In this document: one piece after another, positions 52,001-60,710 of the stretch
How the letters are laid out: every line of letters begins with the position of its first letter
How positions within the stretch are numbered: position 1 is the first letter of the stretch
Assembly: GCA_016213845.1 (NCBI GenBank)
Contig: JACQZN010000037.1
Coordinates: forward strand, 44,603-108,602
DNA: 64,000 bases
Direction: 5' to 3'
Origin: Candidatus Wallbacteria bacterium
GTDB lineage: Bacteria > Muiribacteriota > UBA6191 > JACPRK01
The notes under the pieces: model-generated
The model's input: the letters and a program-made list of their open reading frames with translations, nothing else
What the model was told of the DNA's origin: nothing
Databases searched by the model: none
Translations under genes and position numbers: made by a program

Positions 52001-55000
52001 GACTTGGCGTCGAAGAAGAAGAAGTCGACGTCGCCTGTCGTCTCGACCTCCCCGGCGATCGACGCCCCGCCCGCGACGAGAGCGTCACGAGGGGCCTGCG
52101 TCAGCTCGGCGGCGTTGGGGTGATCGTCGGCGACCGGTGCCAGGCCCGGCGTTGCCGTCACCGACAGAGCGTAGCGGCCCGCCCCGGAGAACCGGCTGAA
52201 GTGGCGGACGCGCACGAAGAACGCGCCCGAGGCCGACGGCGTGAACTCGATGCGTGAGGAGCGATCGCCCGACGCGGCGTCGTCGTTCTCGGCAATCGGA
52301 ACGGCGGGAGAGGATTCGCTGAAGAGCGCCAGAACCGTGTCCGTGAGCGTCAGCAAGCGGGTTCGAATCGTGAGCTTCTCGCCGCCCTTGGCTTCGATGA
52401 CGAAGAAGTCGACGTCTCCGGCCTTCTCGATGGCGCCTTCGATTTCTGGTCCGCCGATACCGATGGAGTCGCTCGAGGTGACGGAAGCGGCGTCGTTGGG
52501 GTGGTCGTCGCCCGTCGGAGAAACCACGGTCACGACGACATCGTCGGCCTGGCTGTCGAGGGCGCCGTCCGAAACGATCAGGCGGAAGGTGTAGACACCG
52601 GGCGACGAGGCCACGAACGAAGGCTGCGGGCCGGTCCCGCCGGCGAGCTGTACCTGGGTGCCGCCGAGCTGCGTCCACCGGTAGGAAAGCGCGCTCGCGT
52701 CGGGATCGGCGCTGCGGCCACCGTCCAGCTGCACCGTGGACCCCTGCGGGACCGAGGAATCCAGGCCCGCGTTGGCCACCGGTGGCCGGTTGCCGATCCG
52801 GATCGCCAGCGACGCCGAAGAAGCGACGGTGAGCCCGGACAGGTCCTCGCCTCGGACCGTGACGAGGAAGTCACCGTTCTGCTCCGTGGTGGCCGAGAGC
52901 GTTCGAGAGAAACTGAACACCGAGCCGCCTCCGGCGAGCGGCTGGTCAGTTACCTGGAAGGAGGAATTGGCTCCGGATATCGAAATCGTCGGGACGGGCA
53001 CGGCCGCCTCGGCGCAGCGGGCGCCGGGGGTCGTGGTTCCGCTCACCAGCATCGGCTCGGAGAACGTGGCCGTGATCTGCAACAGATGCGCGGAAGTGAC
53101 GGGGTTCTGGGAGAACGCGAAGGTCACGCTCGGCGGGGTTGAATCGCCCGTGACACAGACGGAGCCGGCCGCGCCGGCGCCTCCCACACGCACGCCGTCG
53201 ACGTCCGTGAAGACGATAGAGGACACGGCCAGCTCGAGCCGGGCGCCCTGCGTCGCGTTCTGGGCGACCCGGAACACCAGCTTGCCTGCCTCTCCGCTGG
53301 GAAGGACTCCGAGGTTGACGGGGGTGACGTACACACGCGCGCCGCCCGGCACGAGACCCGTCGTGACGTTTGATTTTCCGGCCGATGCCAGCCCCGTCGA
53401 CGGCCGGAACCCGACGAATGCGAGGTCGGCGGCCGGGAACGCGACGTCGCACTGGAACTCCGTGATGCGGCCCGCCACATTCGTTCCGACGAAGAGCGGC
53501 ACCTCGAGCTCGCTGCCCGGGGTCCCGCGGGCCGCTCCAACCTGGAGCACCTCGTCGGCTCCGGTGCCCTGCAAGCCTGGCGGGGCTGGTGCTGCCTGAT
53601 TGACGACCTCCAAGGCCAGCCGGCGAATATCCAGGACGTTCACTCGGCTGTCGCCCGTGAGATCGGCGCGGGTCGTGAACGCCGAGCGCCCCAGCGCCAC
53701 GTTGGCCACGATGCGCCCGTCGCGGACGTCGACGAACCCGTCCGAGTTCAGGTCCTCCGGGACCGCTGCCGCCACGAGCTCCACCGCGCCGTCCAGGATC
53801 GCCCCCTGAACGGAGCTGCCGTTGACGTCTGAGATTGTGAGGGCCGAGCCCACCAGGGCGCGTAGCGTTCCCTGCGGCGCCGTGGGGCTCGCGCCAATCC
53901 CGAGGACCATGATGTTTCCGGCGGGCAATGCGGCCTCGGTCACGCCGAAGACGACCACCCTGAGCTGGCCGGGCGCAACGACGGAGCTGGCGACTTGATA
54001 GCCGGTACCCAGAAGCGCGGAGCCTGCCCGCACGCTTGCGATCGAGAGCGCAGCGGAATCGAAGTTCACGTCGAACTGCAGCCCACCCACGGCAGTCCCG
54101 GTCACGTTGTCGAACTGGACTGGTACGTCGACGACCCCTCCGGCAGCGACGGTGCCACGCCCCAAGGTGACCGTCGGCGCGCTCCCGGCCAGGACCGTGA
54201 CCGAGGCCGTGCTGCCCGCGATGCCGCTCAGAACGTTCGCCGCTGGGTCGGCGGCGTCGACTTTCTCCACGGTCAAAGAGCCAATTCCTGCTTCGACACC
54301 TCGCACCGTGAGCGTGACCAGCTCGCCGCTGCCGATAGCCGTATCGCCGCCGTGGAGCACGAGGTTCATGCCCGTGCTCGTGAGGTTGGCCGTGACGGAC
54401 TTCCCCGCGGCCGACCCGGCGGCCCCGATCACGGCCGAGACGCACGTGAGCTGGCGGCTTGGCCGGACGCTGAGGGAGAGCGCGCTCACCGTTGCCGGCG
54501 TATTCGCTGGCTGCGAGAGCACGAGCTGGACGGTCCCCGTTGCCCCGCTCTGCACGCGCGCACCCGCGGGGACCAGGACTGTCGAGGTCGTGACCGTCAC
54601 CGGATCGTTGGTGTGCCGAACGCAGGTTTCGAACCCGGCCTTGGCGATGAGGCGGTTGAAGAGGTACTGGAGATCCGCAGCCTGGGCGGGGATGCCGTCG
54701 ACTCGCACGTCGAAGCAGCGCTGGTCTCCGGCCGAACAGGTCAGGAATCCCGGGCGTTCGACCATGCGATTGATGAGACGTTGGATATCGATGGCTGTGA
54801 CGCTGCCGCTACCGTTGAGGTCGAAGCAGGCCGCCGGATCGATAGGAAGCTGCTCGGCAAAGACCACGCGGCCGCCTGTGATCGTGCCGGAGAGGCTGCT
54901 TGCGCTTAGATCGACAATGTTCAGGCCAGAACCCGACAGAAGGGCTGCTCCAGGTCCCGAGCCCGGCCTAACGGGAAAGTCGAGGTTCGCCAGCACTCCA

Positions 55001-57384
55001 TTGGAGATGACCCCACCAGTGGCCGAAAGCACGGTGACCCGAACGTCACCCGTTGCCAGCAAGCTGGAGGACACGGACTTGCCCGCGGCTTGGGCGGCCG
55101 GCCCCGCCGACACCGTGGGCGTCCCCAGCAACGAGTCGTTGAATCCGATCCGGAACTCCACCGCATCCGTTCGGGCGGTCGACGTATCCCGGAGAGTCAC
55201 CGGGATGCGCACGGTGCCGCCGCGCGTGCCCACGGCGCTGCCTATCGCAACCGACAGGGGCGCCGGGTCGACGACATTCAAGCGGTAAGACTGAATCGCT
55301 GTTCCCCCAGGTCCGCTTGCGACGACCTGGAACGGAAATGAGCCTGCAACCGAGGGTGTTCCCGCAATAACGGCGCGCGTGTCGTCCAGCGTCAGTCCAG
55401 GCGGCAACGCATTCGCCGGAGTGATGGCAACCGCGACAGGAACTGTCCCCTGGACGACCAGGCCCGTCGCGTAGCTGACGCCCACGATAGGGGTAGCGAG
55501 ATCGCTGTTCGGCGTCAGGATGGATGGATCCGCGTCGCCGTTGACGGTGGCCCCACCCGCCGTCAGCCCCGCAAGCGGTTCCCCCGCCGGGTTCGCTCCG
55601 TCCAGCTCGACGATCCCGAGAGTGCTCTGGCCGGGCTGGATGCAGCGCACTCTCACGAGCGCCACATCCCCTGACGGAATCGCTTCGTTTCCTCCCGAAA
55701 TGACTATCCGCACCAGACCCGTCGCGCCTATGGAGCTCTGGACCGACTTGCCCGCCGCTTGTGCGGCCGCACCCACCGAAACTGAAACGACCGTCACGAC
55801 CGGGCTGGGGGGCAGGCTGAAGGAAAGCGCGCTCACCGATGCTGTCGTGTTGCCGCCCGCGTAGGCCAGCGACAGCGCAACGACGGTCTCGGCCCCTTGC
55901 TCGAGTGGCACGCTCGATGGAAAGGCGACCGTCGCGGGCGTCCCCGACACGGGCTGGCTCGAGTGCAGGCTGCACGTCTGCGCACCCGTGACATTGAGCG
56001 CGCGATCGATCAGAAACTGCAAGTCCGAGGCCTGTGCGGGCACGCCGTCGATCCGAACATCGAAGCAGTCCTGACTCGCGTCCAGACACTGCGTGAACCC
56101 GGTCCGCCCCAGCATTCGATTGATGAGGAACTGGATGTCCGAGGCCTGTGCAGACGAGCCGTTTCCATTGACGTCGAAGCAGAGTTGCGTACCGATCTCA
56201 TCGTCCCGGGCGGAGGCAATTCGAACCGCGCCGGGCGAGAGGGTCGCCGAGGTGATCTGGCTTCCGGCGGGCGACTTCGCAACCAACCCCGACGTGCCGA
56301 CCGGAACCAGTCCTCCCAAGGGTCCGTTGGCGAGCAAGGTATACCGCAGTTGCATCGGCGGGGCGTTGCCGAGAATGGAATCGAAGTCAGGAACCAAGGC
56401 CAGGGCGACGACACCGGTGGCCGTCTCACGTGCCACCACGGAGTATCCAGCCCCGAGCGCAAGCGCGGTGGCCGCCGCGCCGTCGAATCGCAGCTTCGCG
56501 GCATCGTGGGTGGCCCGAAACAGCACCTTCCACACAGGCTCCGCAGCCGAACCCCTGAACCCCAGGGGCAGCGTGGCCGCGTTGTTCGGAAGCACCGAGA
56601 CATCCGCCAGGGCGAACGCCGGAGGAAGCGACGGGGACGAGGCCACCCGGAAGATGGAGTTCGACGCCGGCTGGTTCGGGTTGCCGGCGGCATCCTGGGC
56701 TCCCGAAATCTCGACCAGGAAAAGACCGTCGGTGGCTGGCAGCGTCGCCGACGCCGAGTAGGTCCCGGCCGATACGCGCGTCACTGAGAGCGCAACGGGA
56801 GCCGCGCCGGCCGCTGAACCCAGCGGACCGCGAATGCGGATCTCGACGGACGAGCCCGCAGAGATGTCCTCAGAAAAACTGGCGGTCAAGCCGAGCGTGC
56901 TGCCAGGCGTCACCTGGCCGCTATCGGCTGCGGAGTAGAGAACCGTGCACGCCGGCGGCACGGTGTCCGCGGGGACTGCCGTGTTCACGGTCAGATCCAG
57001 TCGCCGCGAGCCGGAGACGACGTCCCCCGACGTGACCACGATGCTGGCCGGACTGGAGGCGACCTCGTTTCCGCCCGAATCGAAAGCCGAGAAGAGCAGG
57101 ACATCGCCTGCAGCGACCGCCCGGTTTCCGCCGAGATCGAACAGCTCCAGCGCGTAGAACCCGGTCGCCGCCCCGGAAGCCGACGGCGTCGTGGTCTGCA
57201 GCGTCAGCTCCGTGGAACTGTTCCGTACGCGAACTCGCAGACCGTTCAGCCCGCTTCCGCCCGGGCTCTTGACGATGCCAGCCAGAGTCAAAAGGGCCGT
57301 CGACTCCTGGGCCAGCGCCGTGCCCGACGCCGCCAGCAACGGCAGCAAGACCAGGAGCCCGCGAGCGACTCGTTTTGCGGTCAC
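49060..57384 (-). CDS. Giant secreted multidomain protein with cohesin-like, dockerin-like, PKD-like and PPC domains
   Basis: 2774 residues with a signal peptide at 1-25. In rough order: a beta-sandwich region (30-390); a Cys-bounded dockerin-like pair (402-471); cohesin-like domains near 478-610, 709-845, 925-1060, 1068-1205 and 1285-1410; a He_PIG-type Ig domain near 625-705; dockerin-like pairs near 853-921 and 1211-1262; Ig and PKD domains (1415-1625); three PPC domains starting 'DDHPN/G' (1628-1740, 1752-1865, 1880-2005); a further cohesin-like domain (2001-2110); REJ/PKD-type repeats to about 2590; and a C-terminal domain shared with the next gene. Four cohesin-like domains share the motif 'AAGKSV'. 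Its start overlaps the upstream gene by 4 bp. Presumably a surface or matrix protein. Confidence 0.8.
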   Translation of the reverse strand: MTAKRVARGLLVLLPLLAASGTALAQESTALLTLAGIVKSPGGSGLNGLRVRVRNSSTELTLQTTTPSASGAATGFYALELFDLGGNRAVAAGDVLLFSAFDSGGNEVASSPASIVVTSGDVVSGSRRLDLTVNTAVPADTVPPACTVLYSAADSGQVTPGSTLGLTASFSEDISAGSSVEIRIRGPLGSAAGAAPVALSVTRVSAGTYSASATLPATDGLFLVEISGAQDAAGNPNQPASNSIFRVASSPSLPPAFALADVSVLPNNAATLPLGFRGSAAEPVWKVLFRATHDAAKLRFDGAAATALALGAGYSVVARETATGVVALALVPDFDSILGNAPPMQLRYTLLANGPLGGLVPVGTSGLVAKSPAGSQITSATLSPGAVRIASARDDEIGTQLCFDVNGNGSSAQASDIQFLINRMLGRTGFTQCLDASQDCFDVRIDGVPAQASDLQFLIDRALNVTGAQTCSLHSSQPVSGTPATVAFPSSVPLEQGAETVVALSLAYAGGNTTASVSALSFSLPPSPVVTVVSVSVGAAAQAAGKSVQSSIGATGLVRIVISGGNEAIPSGDVALVRVRCIQPGQSTLGIVELDGANPAGEPLAGLTAGGATVNGDADPSILTPNSDLATPIVGVSYATGLVVQGTVPVAVAITPANALPPGLTLDDTRAVIAGTPSVAGSFPFQVVASGPGGTAIQSYRLNVVDPAPLSVAIGSAVGTRGGTVRIPVTLRDTSTARTDAVEFRIGFNDSLLGTPTVSAGPAAQAAGKSVSSSLLATGDVRVTVLSATGGVISNGVLANLDFPVRPGSGPGAALLSGSGLNIVDLSASSLSGTITGGRVVFAEQLPIDPAACFDLNGSGSVTAIDIQRLINRMVERPGFLTCSAGDQRCFDVRVDGIPAQAADLQYLFNRLIAKAGFETCVRHTNDPVTVTTSTVLVPAGARVQSGATGTVQLVLSQPANTPATVSALSLSVRPSRQLTCVSAVIGAAGSAAGKSVTANLTSTGMNLVLHGGDTAIGSGELVTLTVRGVEAGIGSLTVEKVDAADPAANVLSGIAGSTASVTVLAGSAPTVTLGRGTVAAGGVVDVPVQFDNVTGTAVGGLQFDVNFDSAALSIASVRAGSALLGTGYQVASSVVAPGQLRVVVFGVTEAALPAGNIMVLGIGASPTAPQGTLRALVGSALTISDVNGSSVQGAILDGAVELVAAAVPEDLNSDGFVDVRDGRIVANVALGRSAFTTRADLTGDSRVNVLDIRRLALEVVNQAAPAPPGLQGTGADEVLQVGAARGTPGSELEVPLFVGTNVAGRITEFQCDVAFPAADLAFVGFRPSTGLASAGKSNVTTGLVPGGARVYVTPVNLGVLPSGEAGKLVFRVAQNATQGARLELAVSSIVFTDVDGVRVGGAGAAGSVCVTGDSTPPSVTFAFSQNPVTSAHLLQITATFSEPMLVSGTTTPGARCAEAAVPVPTISISGANSSFQVTDQPLAGGGSVFSFSRTLSATTEQNGDFLVTVRGEDLSGLTVASSASLAIRIGNRPPVANAGLDSSVPQGSTVQLDGGRSADPDASALSYRWTQLGGTQVQLAGGTGPQPSFVASSPGVYTFRLIVSDGALDSQADDVVVTVVSPTGDDHPNDAASVTSSDSIGIGGPEIEGAIEKAGDVDFFVIEAKGGEKLTIRTRLLTLTDTVLALFSESSPAVPIAENDDAASGDRSSRIEFTPSASGAFFVRVRHFSRFSGAGRYALSVTATPGLAPVADDHPNAAELTQAPRDALVAGGASIAGEVETTGDVDFFFFDAKSTESYTLEVQLGTMRDSFMTLFDRDGSTVLAANDDFGSSAASRIGDFQPTVGGTYFVRVRHFSRAGTGAYRVSLTASNIGAGASPDDHPGRPEATASPADDLGGTPIVGSLDPAGDVDVFRLPAEAGLSYDITATSITAGGLNLAVLDRDGRVPVAVRTDVAGALARITGFRPVLPGVYFVVVRSTASDLTGTYRLESSAAGLAGEAARVTMSVTTSAASIVATLNASQSSPGLDFVVASVAFDASSIELLEVQTGPALAGTALRQFDFQPGFVGLAADSGSGSARIGDGALATLRFGPRAGATLRGGLVALTSAEAGSRRGRSLTLGPRADAGPERQLSVTGGLSEIVDPELGGVRGVVRLDGRRSTDPNVPPRVLAYRWTVLDSPVPVTLSDPASPVVTFAPGPPGTYLFGLTVDNGLLESLGVSTRVVINRVNRTPSAQAFVIETSTGQTAGPGDPALEVTTGTEILLDGRFSVDEDRDDAGRLAYRWSQLAGPSVLTSALTSVSAPRLTVTSPGVYEFQLVVLDPAGAESPPFRAGFLAIERGNKRPRVSIVASATSTSTTGQDLPDLPGAAAPRSLRVVLPSRVTLKAEVDDPDVGRPPLKQLLSFSWTQEEGPPVQLTTSTFAPADQTISAISFEPTVSRVLGFRCEVSEFDSSGRATGVKVSRRIRVIVDDVEGRTPVASAVATKKDASPSPKSPGDQAAAGEEVFTPGDVVELSGSASAQALEPGRSLSYTWVQVQGPRVTFSQPFARITTFVVPDTRDAGARNYVFALFASDGDRLSEPFPVRLRVQPPAAIERDLTGLQGLTLVSLPVDPSTTGHPFDAADLLSTTTGSVAVQLERDPVTGRGRFGLFTPSLGTRPFVTQAGRGLLVLRPHQRVVASKRLRGLPWRRESVKQTLHPGLNLIGYPLGVPANETVANLLARTGATYALRVRSDGKFEVFFAGSGVPPWTIRDGEAYIVSVSEERSIELPTGP

Positions 57385-58370
57385 GGACCCTCCGGCAGCG
57401 ACAGCGTGCGGGCAGAGGGAACGGAGACGACGTAGCCCTTGCCGGATTGCAGAAGATACGGGCTCGTGAGCCCCGGAAGGTGAGGCACCAGGCGCCCGCG
57501 GCCGCCCACGGGCTCGACGCGCGAAACCTTGGGGCTCGAGGCCAAACCGGCAAGGTCGCTGGCCGATTGCCCGGCCGGCACGCCTCTCGGGAAAGCGATG
57601 GCCGAGTGGCCCGCGGGTACGCTGACGCTCAGCATCGCCGGTGGCCAGGGGCGTCCTGAGATCAATAGTGAGCCCGAGGAGCCGGACAGGAGGAAGTAGC
57701 CGCGATTTCCCTCGAGCTGGAAGGTCTGTTCGCCCGGCATGCCTCTGACTTCCGTCTGCAATCTTCCGCGCCCATCCCCGCCGGTCACGAACCGGGCGAT
57801 GTAGGGAGACCCGACCGCGTCGGCGAGGCCCGCGGAATCGAGCGGGTCTTCAGGTTTGATGGGCAACGCCACCAGGTTCAGTCCGGGATGGAGCGGGACC
57901 GAGGCCTGGGCGAGCGACACCGTCATTGTCGTCAGGGAGGTGTTCGAGTTGTTGGAAAGATTGGAGTCGGCCCCGCCCTGCAGGTCGATCGTGAGCAGGA
58001 CCCGATAGTTGCCCACCGTGAGATCGTCCGGAACGTCGACCACGCTGGTCGTGAAGTCCGGGGAAAACGAGAGGAGCGCCGGCCGGTTCACCCGGATCAG
58101 CTCCACGGGCATGGAGGTCGAAGTCGGTGGCTCGGGTTGCAGGCTCAGGACGATCCGATACGCCGCGGACGTCGTGGTGCCGCCGTTGAAGACCTCCGAC
58201 TCGATCGAAATCGAAGCGCCGACCACGGTCGCCGTCGGCGACGCGATGCTTCCGACGGAGAGGTCCGGCTGTGCCTGCAGCGGCGTCGCCGAGACGAAGA
58301 GGAGAAGCACTCCGAGTGCCGCCCGCCTCGAGAGAGCTCTGCTGCTACCGCTGCTTGTTGTCGCGAGCAT
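57381..58370 (-). CDS. Secreted CARDB protein sharing a C-terminal domain with the giant protein
   Basis: About 329 residues from ATG 58370; an upstream ATG at 58418 would add 16. The signal peptide ends at 'SATPLQAQ'. A CARDB-type domain begins 'PDLSVGSIASPTATVVGASISIESEVFNGG' and ends near residue 145. The C-terminal part has 'PLHPGLNLVALPIKPED', 'GNRGYFLL', 'GKGYVVSVPSARTLSLPEGP'. It matches the giant protein's end ('TLHPGLNLIGYPLG', 'DGEAYIVSVSEERSIELPTGP'). Both end in the same three-residue pattern x-Gly-Pro. The 4-bp overlap with the giant gene shows an operon. Confidence 0.72.
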   Translation of the reverse strand: MLATTSSGSSRALSRRAALGVLLLFVSATPLQAQPDLSVGSIASPTATVVGASISIESEVFNGGTTTSAAYRIVLSLQPEPPTSTSMPVELIRVNRPALLSFSPDFTTSVVDVPDDLTVGNYRVLLTIDLQGGADSNLSNNSNTSLTTMTVSLAQASVPLHPGLNLVALPIKPEDPLDSAGLADAVGSPYIARFVTGGDGRGRLQTEVRGMPGEQTFQLEGNRGYFLLSGSSGSLLISGRPWPPAMLSVSVPAGHSAIAFPRGVPAGQSASDLAGLASSPKVSRVEPVGGRGRLVPHLPGLTSPYLLQSGKGYVVSVPSARTLSLPEGP

Positions 58371-58563
58371 TGGCGCGCTGGAGCTGCTGCTCCGCCTACC
58401 CGCATCGAATCGTATCAACAGCCGGCGCCTGTGACAAGTATCACGATCGCGCGGCTCCCGTGTGCGGACTGCCGTCCACCGCAGACGGCCCGACGGGACG
58501 GAGCTTCACGAGCACAATGAAGACGACACTCGTGACGATGGGCCGGGCCGACCGAGGTGACGA

Positions 58564-58756
58564 TCATGTGGCGTTCTGCTGCTTGCGCCGCCTGCCGAGT
58601 CGCGCGCGGTCCAGCTCCAGCAAGAGGCGCTCCTGCTCCTCAGTCCCTGGGCCGCGTCCCAGGGGCACGGCCGGGGGGCTCGGAGGCCAAGATCCGCGCC
58701 CAGCGCTCGCGCTTGCGCCGCATCAACTCCGAGACGAAGTCCTCGTAGCGGATCAC
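58564..58756 (-). pseudogene. Small partner gene broken by a one-base insertion in a C6 run
   Basis: From GTG 58756 (GAGGAGG upstream) the reading frame begins 'IRYEDFVSELMRRKRERWARILASEPP' but stops at 58640. Removing one base of the C6 run (G6 at 58673-58678 on the plus strand) joins this frame to one that continues '...GTEEQERLLLELDRARLGRRRKQQNAT' and stops at 58564. The restored product has 64 codons. Both halves have the same charged helical character, so I believe it is one gene with a frameshift or a sequencing error. It lies 15 bp after the nucleotidyltransferase gene. Confidence 0.6.
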
Positions 58757-58771
58757 TTTCTGGCCTCCTCT

Positions 58772-59185
58772 TCAAGCTCGCAGACGGTCAATCAGCAGGT
58801 CCTCCAGTCCGATGGTGACGACGCGCAGGCCGTCGATCTCGACTTCCGTGCGAGGCGAGGTTTCGCCCGGAAGCCCGGCGGGGGCCGGAGCTTCGAAGAG
58901 CAAGTCCAGCTCTTCGTGGTACCAGTAGCGGCCCTCCCTGGCAAAGCCTAGACCGGCAAACGCGGCGTCGACCTCCGGGCATGTGGGCAGAGCCAGATCC
59001 ATGTCCTTGGTCGTGTAGCCGCCGGCCGTGTAGAACTCCAGGACCACGCCACCGACCAGGATCGGCTCCAGGCCGTCCTCCTTCAGCCGGTCCGTCAGGA
59101 TGCCGAGTGCGAGCAGTCTCTTCCGCGCGGGGTCCGGCTCGTCTGCCAGCGAGCCCATCCAGGCTGTTCGTTCTGCAGCCTTCAT
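58772..59185 (-). CDS. Small nucleotidyltransferase-like protein
   Basis: 137 residues. The 'ILVGGVVLEFYTAGGYTTKDMDLAL' segment near 42-66 has the nucleotidyltransferase GG-then-D-x-D pattern of the AbiEii/DUF6036 group. 'GLRVVTIGLEDLLIDRLRA' at the end is typical of the family. Such proteins are often part of two-gene toxin-antitoxin or modification systems. The downstream small gene, though frameshifted, is the expected partner position. The reaction and target are unknown. Confidence 0.65.
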   Translation of the reverse strand: MKAAERTAWMGSLADEPDPARKRLLALGILTDRLKEDGLEPILVGGVVLEFYTAGGYTTKDMDLALPTCPEVDAAFAGLGFAREGRYWYHEELDLLFEAPAPAGLPGETSPRTEVEIDGLRVVTIGLEDLLIDRLRA

Positions 59186-59255
59186 CCGCGCCGGAGTCTA
59201 ACACCTTGGCGAGACCGAGCCGGCGGCCCAACGTGTGGCGCGCCCCGGGGCGGGG

Positions 59256-59954
59256 CTAACGCAGGTCGAACAGCAGCAGCTCCGCGGACCCGAGCCCCGC
59301 GAGCTCGAGCCGGCGCTCGTCGCTTGCGGCGGCGCCGTCGCCGGCGCGCAGCTCGTGTCCGTTGAGCGTGAGAGCCCCGCGGGCGACGTGGACCCAGGCG
59401 TGGCGCCCGGCGGCCAGCTCATGGACGACGGCCTGGCCATCGGTCAGAAGACTCGCGTACACCTTTGTATCCTGATGCAGCGCGACGGCCTGCTGCTCGG
59501 AGTCAGGAGAGGCGATGAGTCCGAGCCGGCCGGCGAGCCCCTCCCGGGGGAGGCTCTTCTGCTCGTAGCTCGGGGCGATCCCGGGCGTGCCGGGCACGAT
59601 CCAGATCTGCAGCAGATGGAGGGGCCGGTCGGCAGAGGCGTTGTACTCGCTGTGCCGCACACCCGTCCCGGCCGACATCCTCTGGATCTCGCCGGGACGG
59701 ATGCGGGAGCCGGTGCCCATGCTGTCCTTGTGCTCGAGCTCACCCTCGAGCACGTAGGTCAGGATTTCCATGTCCCGGTGAGAGTGCATCGGGAAACCTC
59801 TCCCGGCCTCGATCCGGTCGTCGTTGATCACGCGCAGGTCGCGAAAGCCCATGTGGTCGGGGTCGTAGTAGTCGGCAAATGAAAACGTGTGCCGCGTATC
59901 GAGCCAGCCGTGGTTGGCGTGGCCGCGATCGGCGGCCTTGCGAATACGGATCAT
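59256..59954 (-). CDS. Pirin family protein (YhaK-like)
   Basis: 232 residues from ATG 59954. The N-terminal cupin has pirin motifs 'DPDHMGFRDLRVINDDRIEAG', 'PMHSHRDMEILTYVLEGELEHKDSMG' (His-x-His and Glu) and 'MSAGTGVRHSEYNAS'. The second cupin is degenerate ('RHAWVHVARGALTLNGHELRAGDG'). Pirins bind one metal and act as quercetinase-like oxidases or redox sensors. Its start lies 31 bp after the nitroreductase stop, suggesting one transcript from the operator at 60914. Confidence 0.88.
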   Translation of the reverse strand: MIRIRKAADRGHANHGWLDTRHTFSFADYYDPDHMGFRDLRVINDDRIEAGRGFPMHSHRDMEILTYVLEGELEHKDSMGTGSRIRPGEIQRMSAGTGVRHSEYNASADRPLHLLQIWIVPGTPGIAPSYEQKSLPREGLAGRLGLIASPDSEQQAVALHQDTKVYASLLTDGQAVVHELAAGRHAWVHVARGALTLNGHELRAGDGAAASDERRLELAGLGSAELLLFDLR

Positions 59955-59985
59955 GGACACCTCTCTCCTTGCCAGCCGGAGCTGC

Positions 59986-60627
59986 TCAACGGTTGAGAAC
60001 GACTTCCTCGGCCGAGTAGCGGACCTTCTTGAGGCGGGCGTAGCCGTCGCTCGCGGAGCGCCGGCCCAGGGCACAGAGAACCACGGCGTGGAGACCGTCC
60101 CGCTTCAGGTCGAGCAGCTCGTCGAACTGGCCCGGGTCGAAGCCCTCCATCGGGCAGGCGTCGATCCCGCGCAGCGCGGCGGCAGTCAAGAGCGTTCCGA
60201 GCGCAATGTAAACCTGCCGATCCATCCACGTCTTTCGTTCACCGTCGCTCAGCCGTTCGACGAACCCGGACAGCATCTGCTTGAACGGGCCGGCATCGCC
60301 CGGCTTCATTCCACGCTCGGCCTCGAGCCGGTCGATGAAGCGGGCCACGTCGTCCACGGTGAGCGTCTCGGGGCGGCAGAGGACCACGAGATGGGAGGCA
60401 TCGGTGACCTGCGGCTGGTTCCAGGCAGAGCCCCGGAGCTTGGCGCGCAGCGCGGGCTCGCGCACGACCACGAACTTCCATGGCTGCAGCCCGAAGGACG
60501 AGGCCGACAGCCGCGCCGCGTCGAGAAGGCCGGCCAAATCGTCTTCGGCGAGCTTACCGGCCGGATCGAACTGCTTGGTGGCGTAGCGCCAGTTCAAGGC
60601 CTGTTGGATGGGAGCGATTTCGAGCAT
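59986..60627 (-). CDS. NAD(P)H-dependent nitroreductase-family oxidoreductase
   Basis: 213 residues from ATG 60627 (GGAGGG upstream). 'NWRYATKQFDPAGKLAEDDLAGLLDAARLSASSFGLQPWKF' is the NfsB/NfnB-type FMN-binding opening, and 'LKKVRYSAEEVV' closes the domain. These flavoproteins reduce nitro groups, quinones or dihydropteridine with NAD(P)H. The neighbours (TetR, pirin, small protein) and the operator upstream suggest an electrophile or quinone stress response. The specific substrate is unknown. Confidence 0.9.
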   Translation of the reverse strand: MLEIAPIQQALNWRYATKQFDPAGKLAEDDLAGLLDAARLSASSFGLQPWKFVVVREPALRAKLRGSAWNQPQVTDASHLVVLCRPETLTVDDVARFIDRLEAERGMKPGDAGPFKQMLSGFVERLSDGERKTWMDRQVYIALGTLLTAAALRGIDACPMEGFDPGQFDELLDLKRDGLHAVVLCALGRRSASDGYARLKKVRYSAEEVVLNR

Positions 60628-60710
60628 GTTGGGCGCCCTCCTTGGGCGCGGGATCGTGGAACGGTGTTGAACAATGTGGAAGGTTCTCCCCCTGGGTTGG
60701 ATCGAAAAGC

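Noticed and set aside
49060..57384. A cellulosome scaffold
   Set aside because: Although cohesin- and dockerin-like modules occur, there is no carbohydrate-binding module or dockerin-bearing enzyme nearby, and the giant protein has PPC and PKD domains instead.
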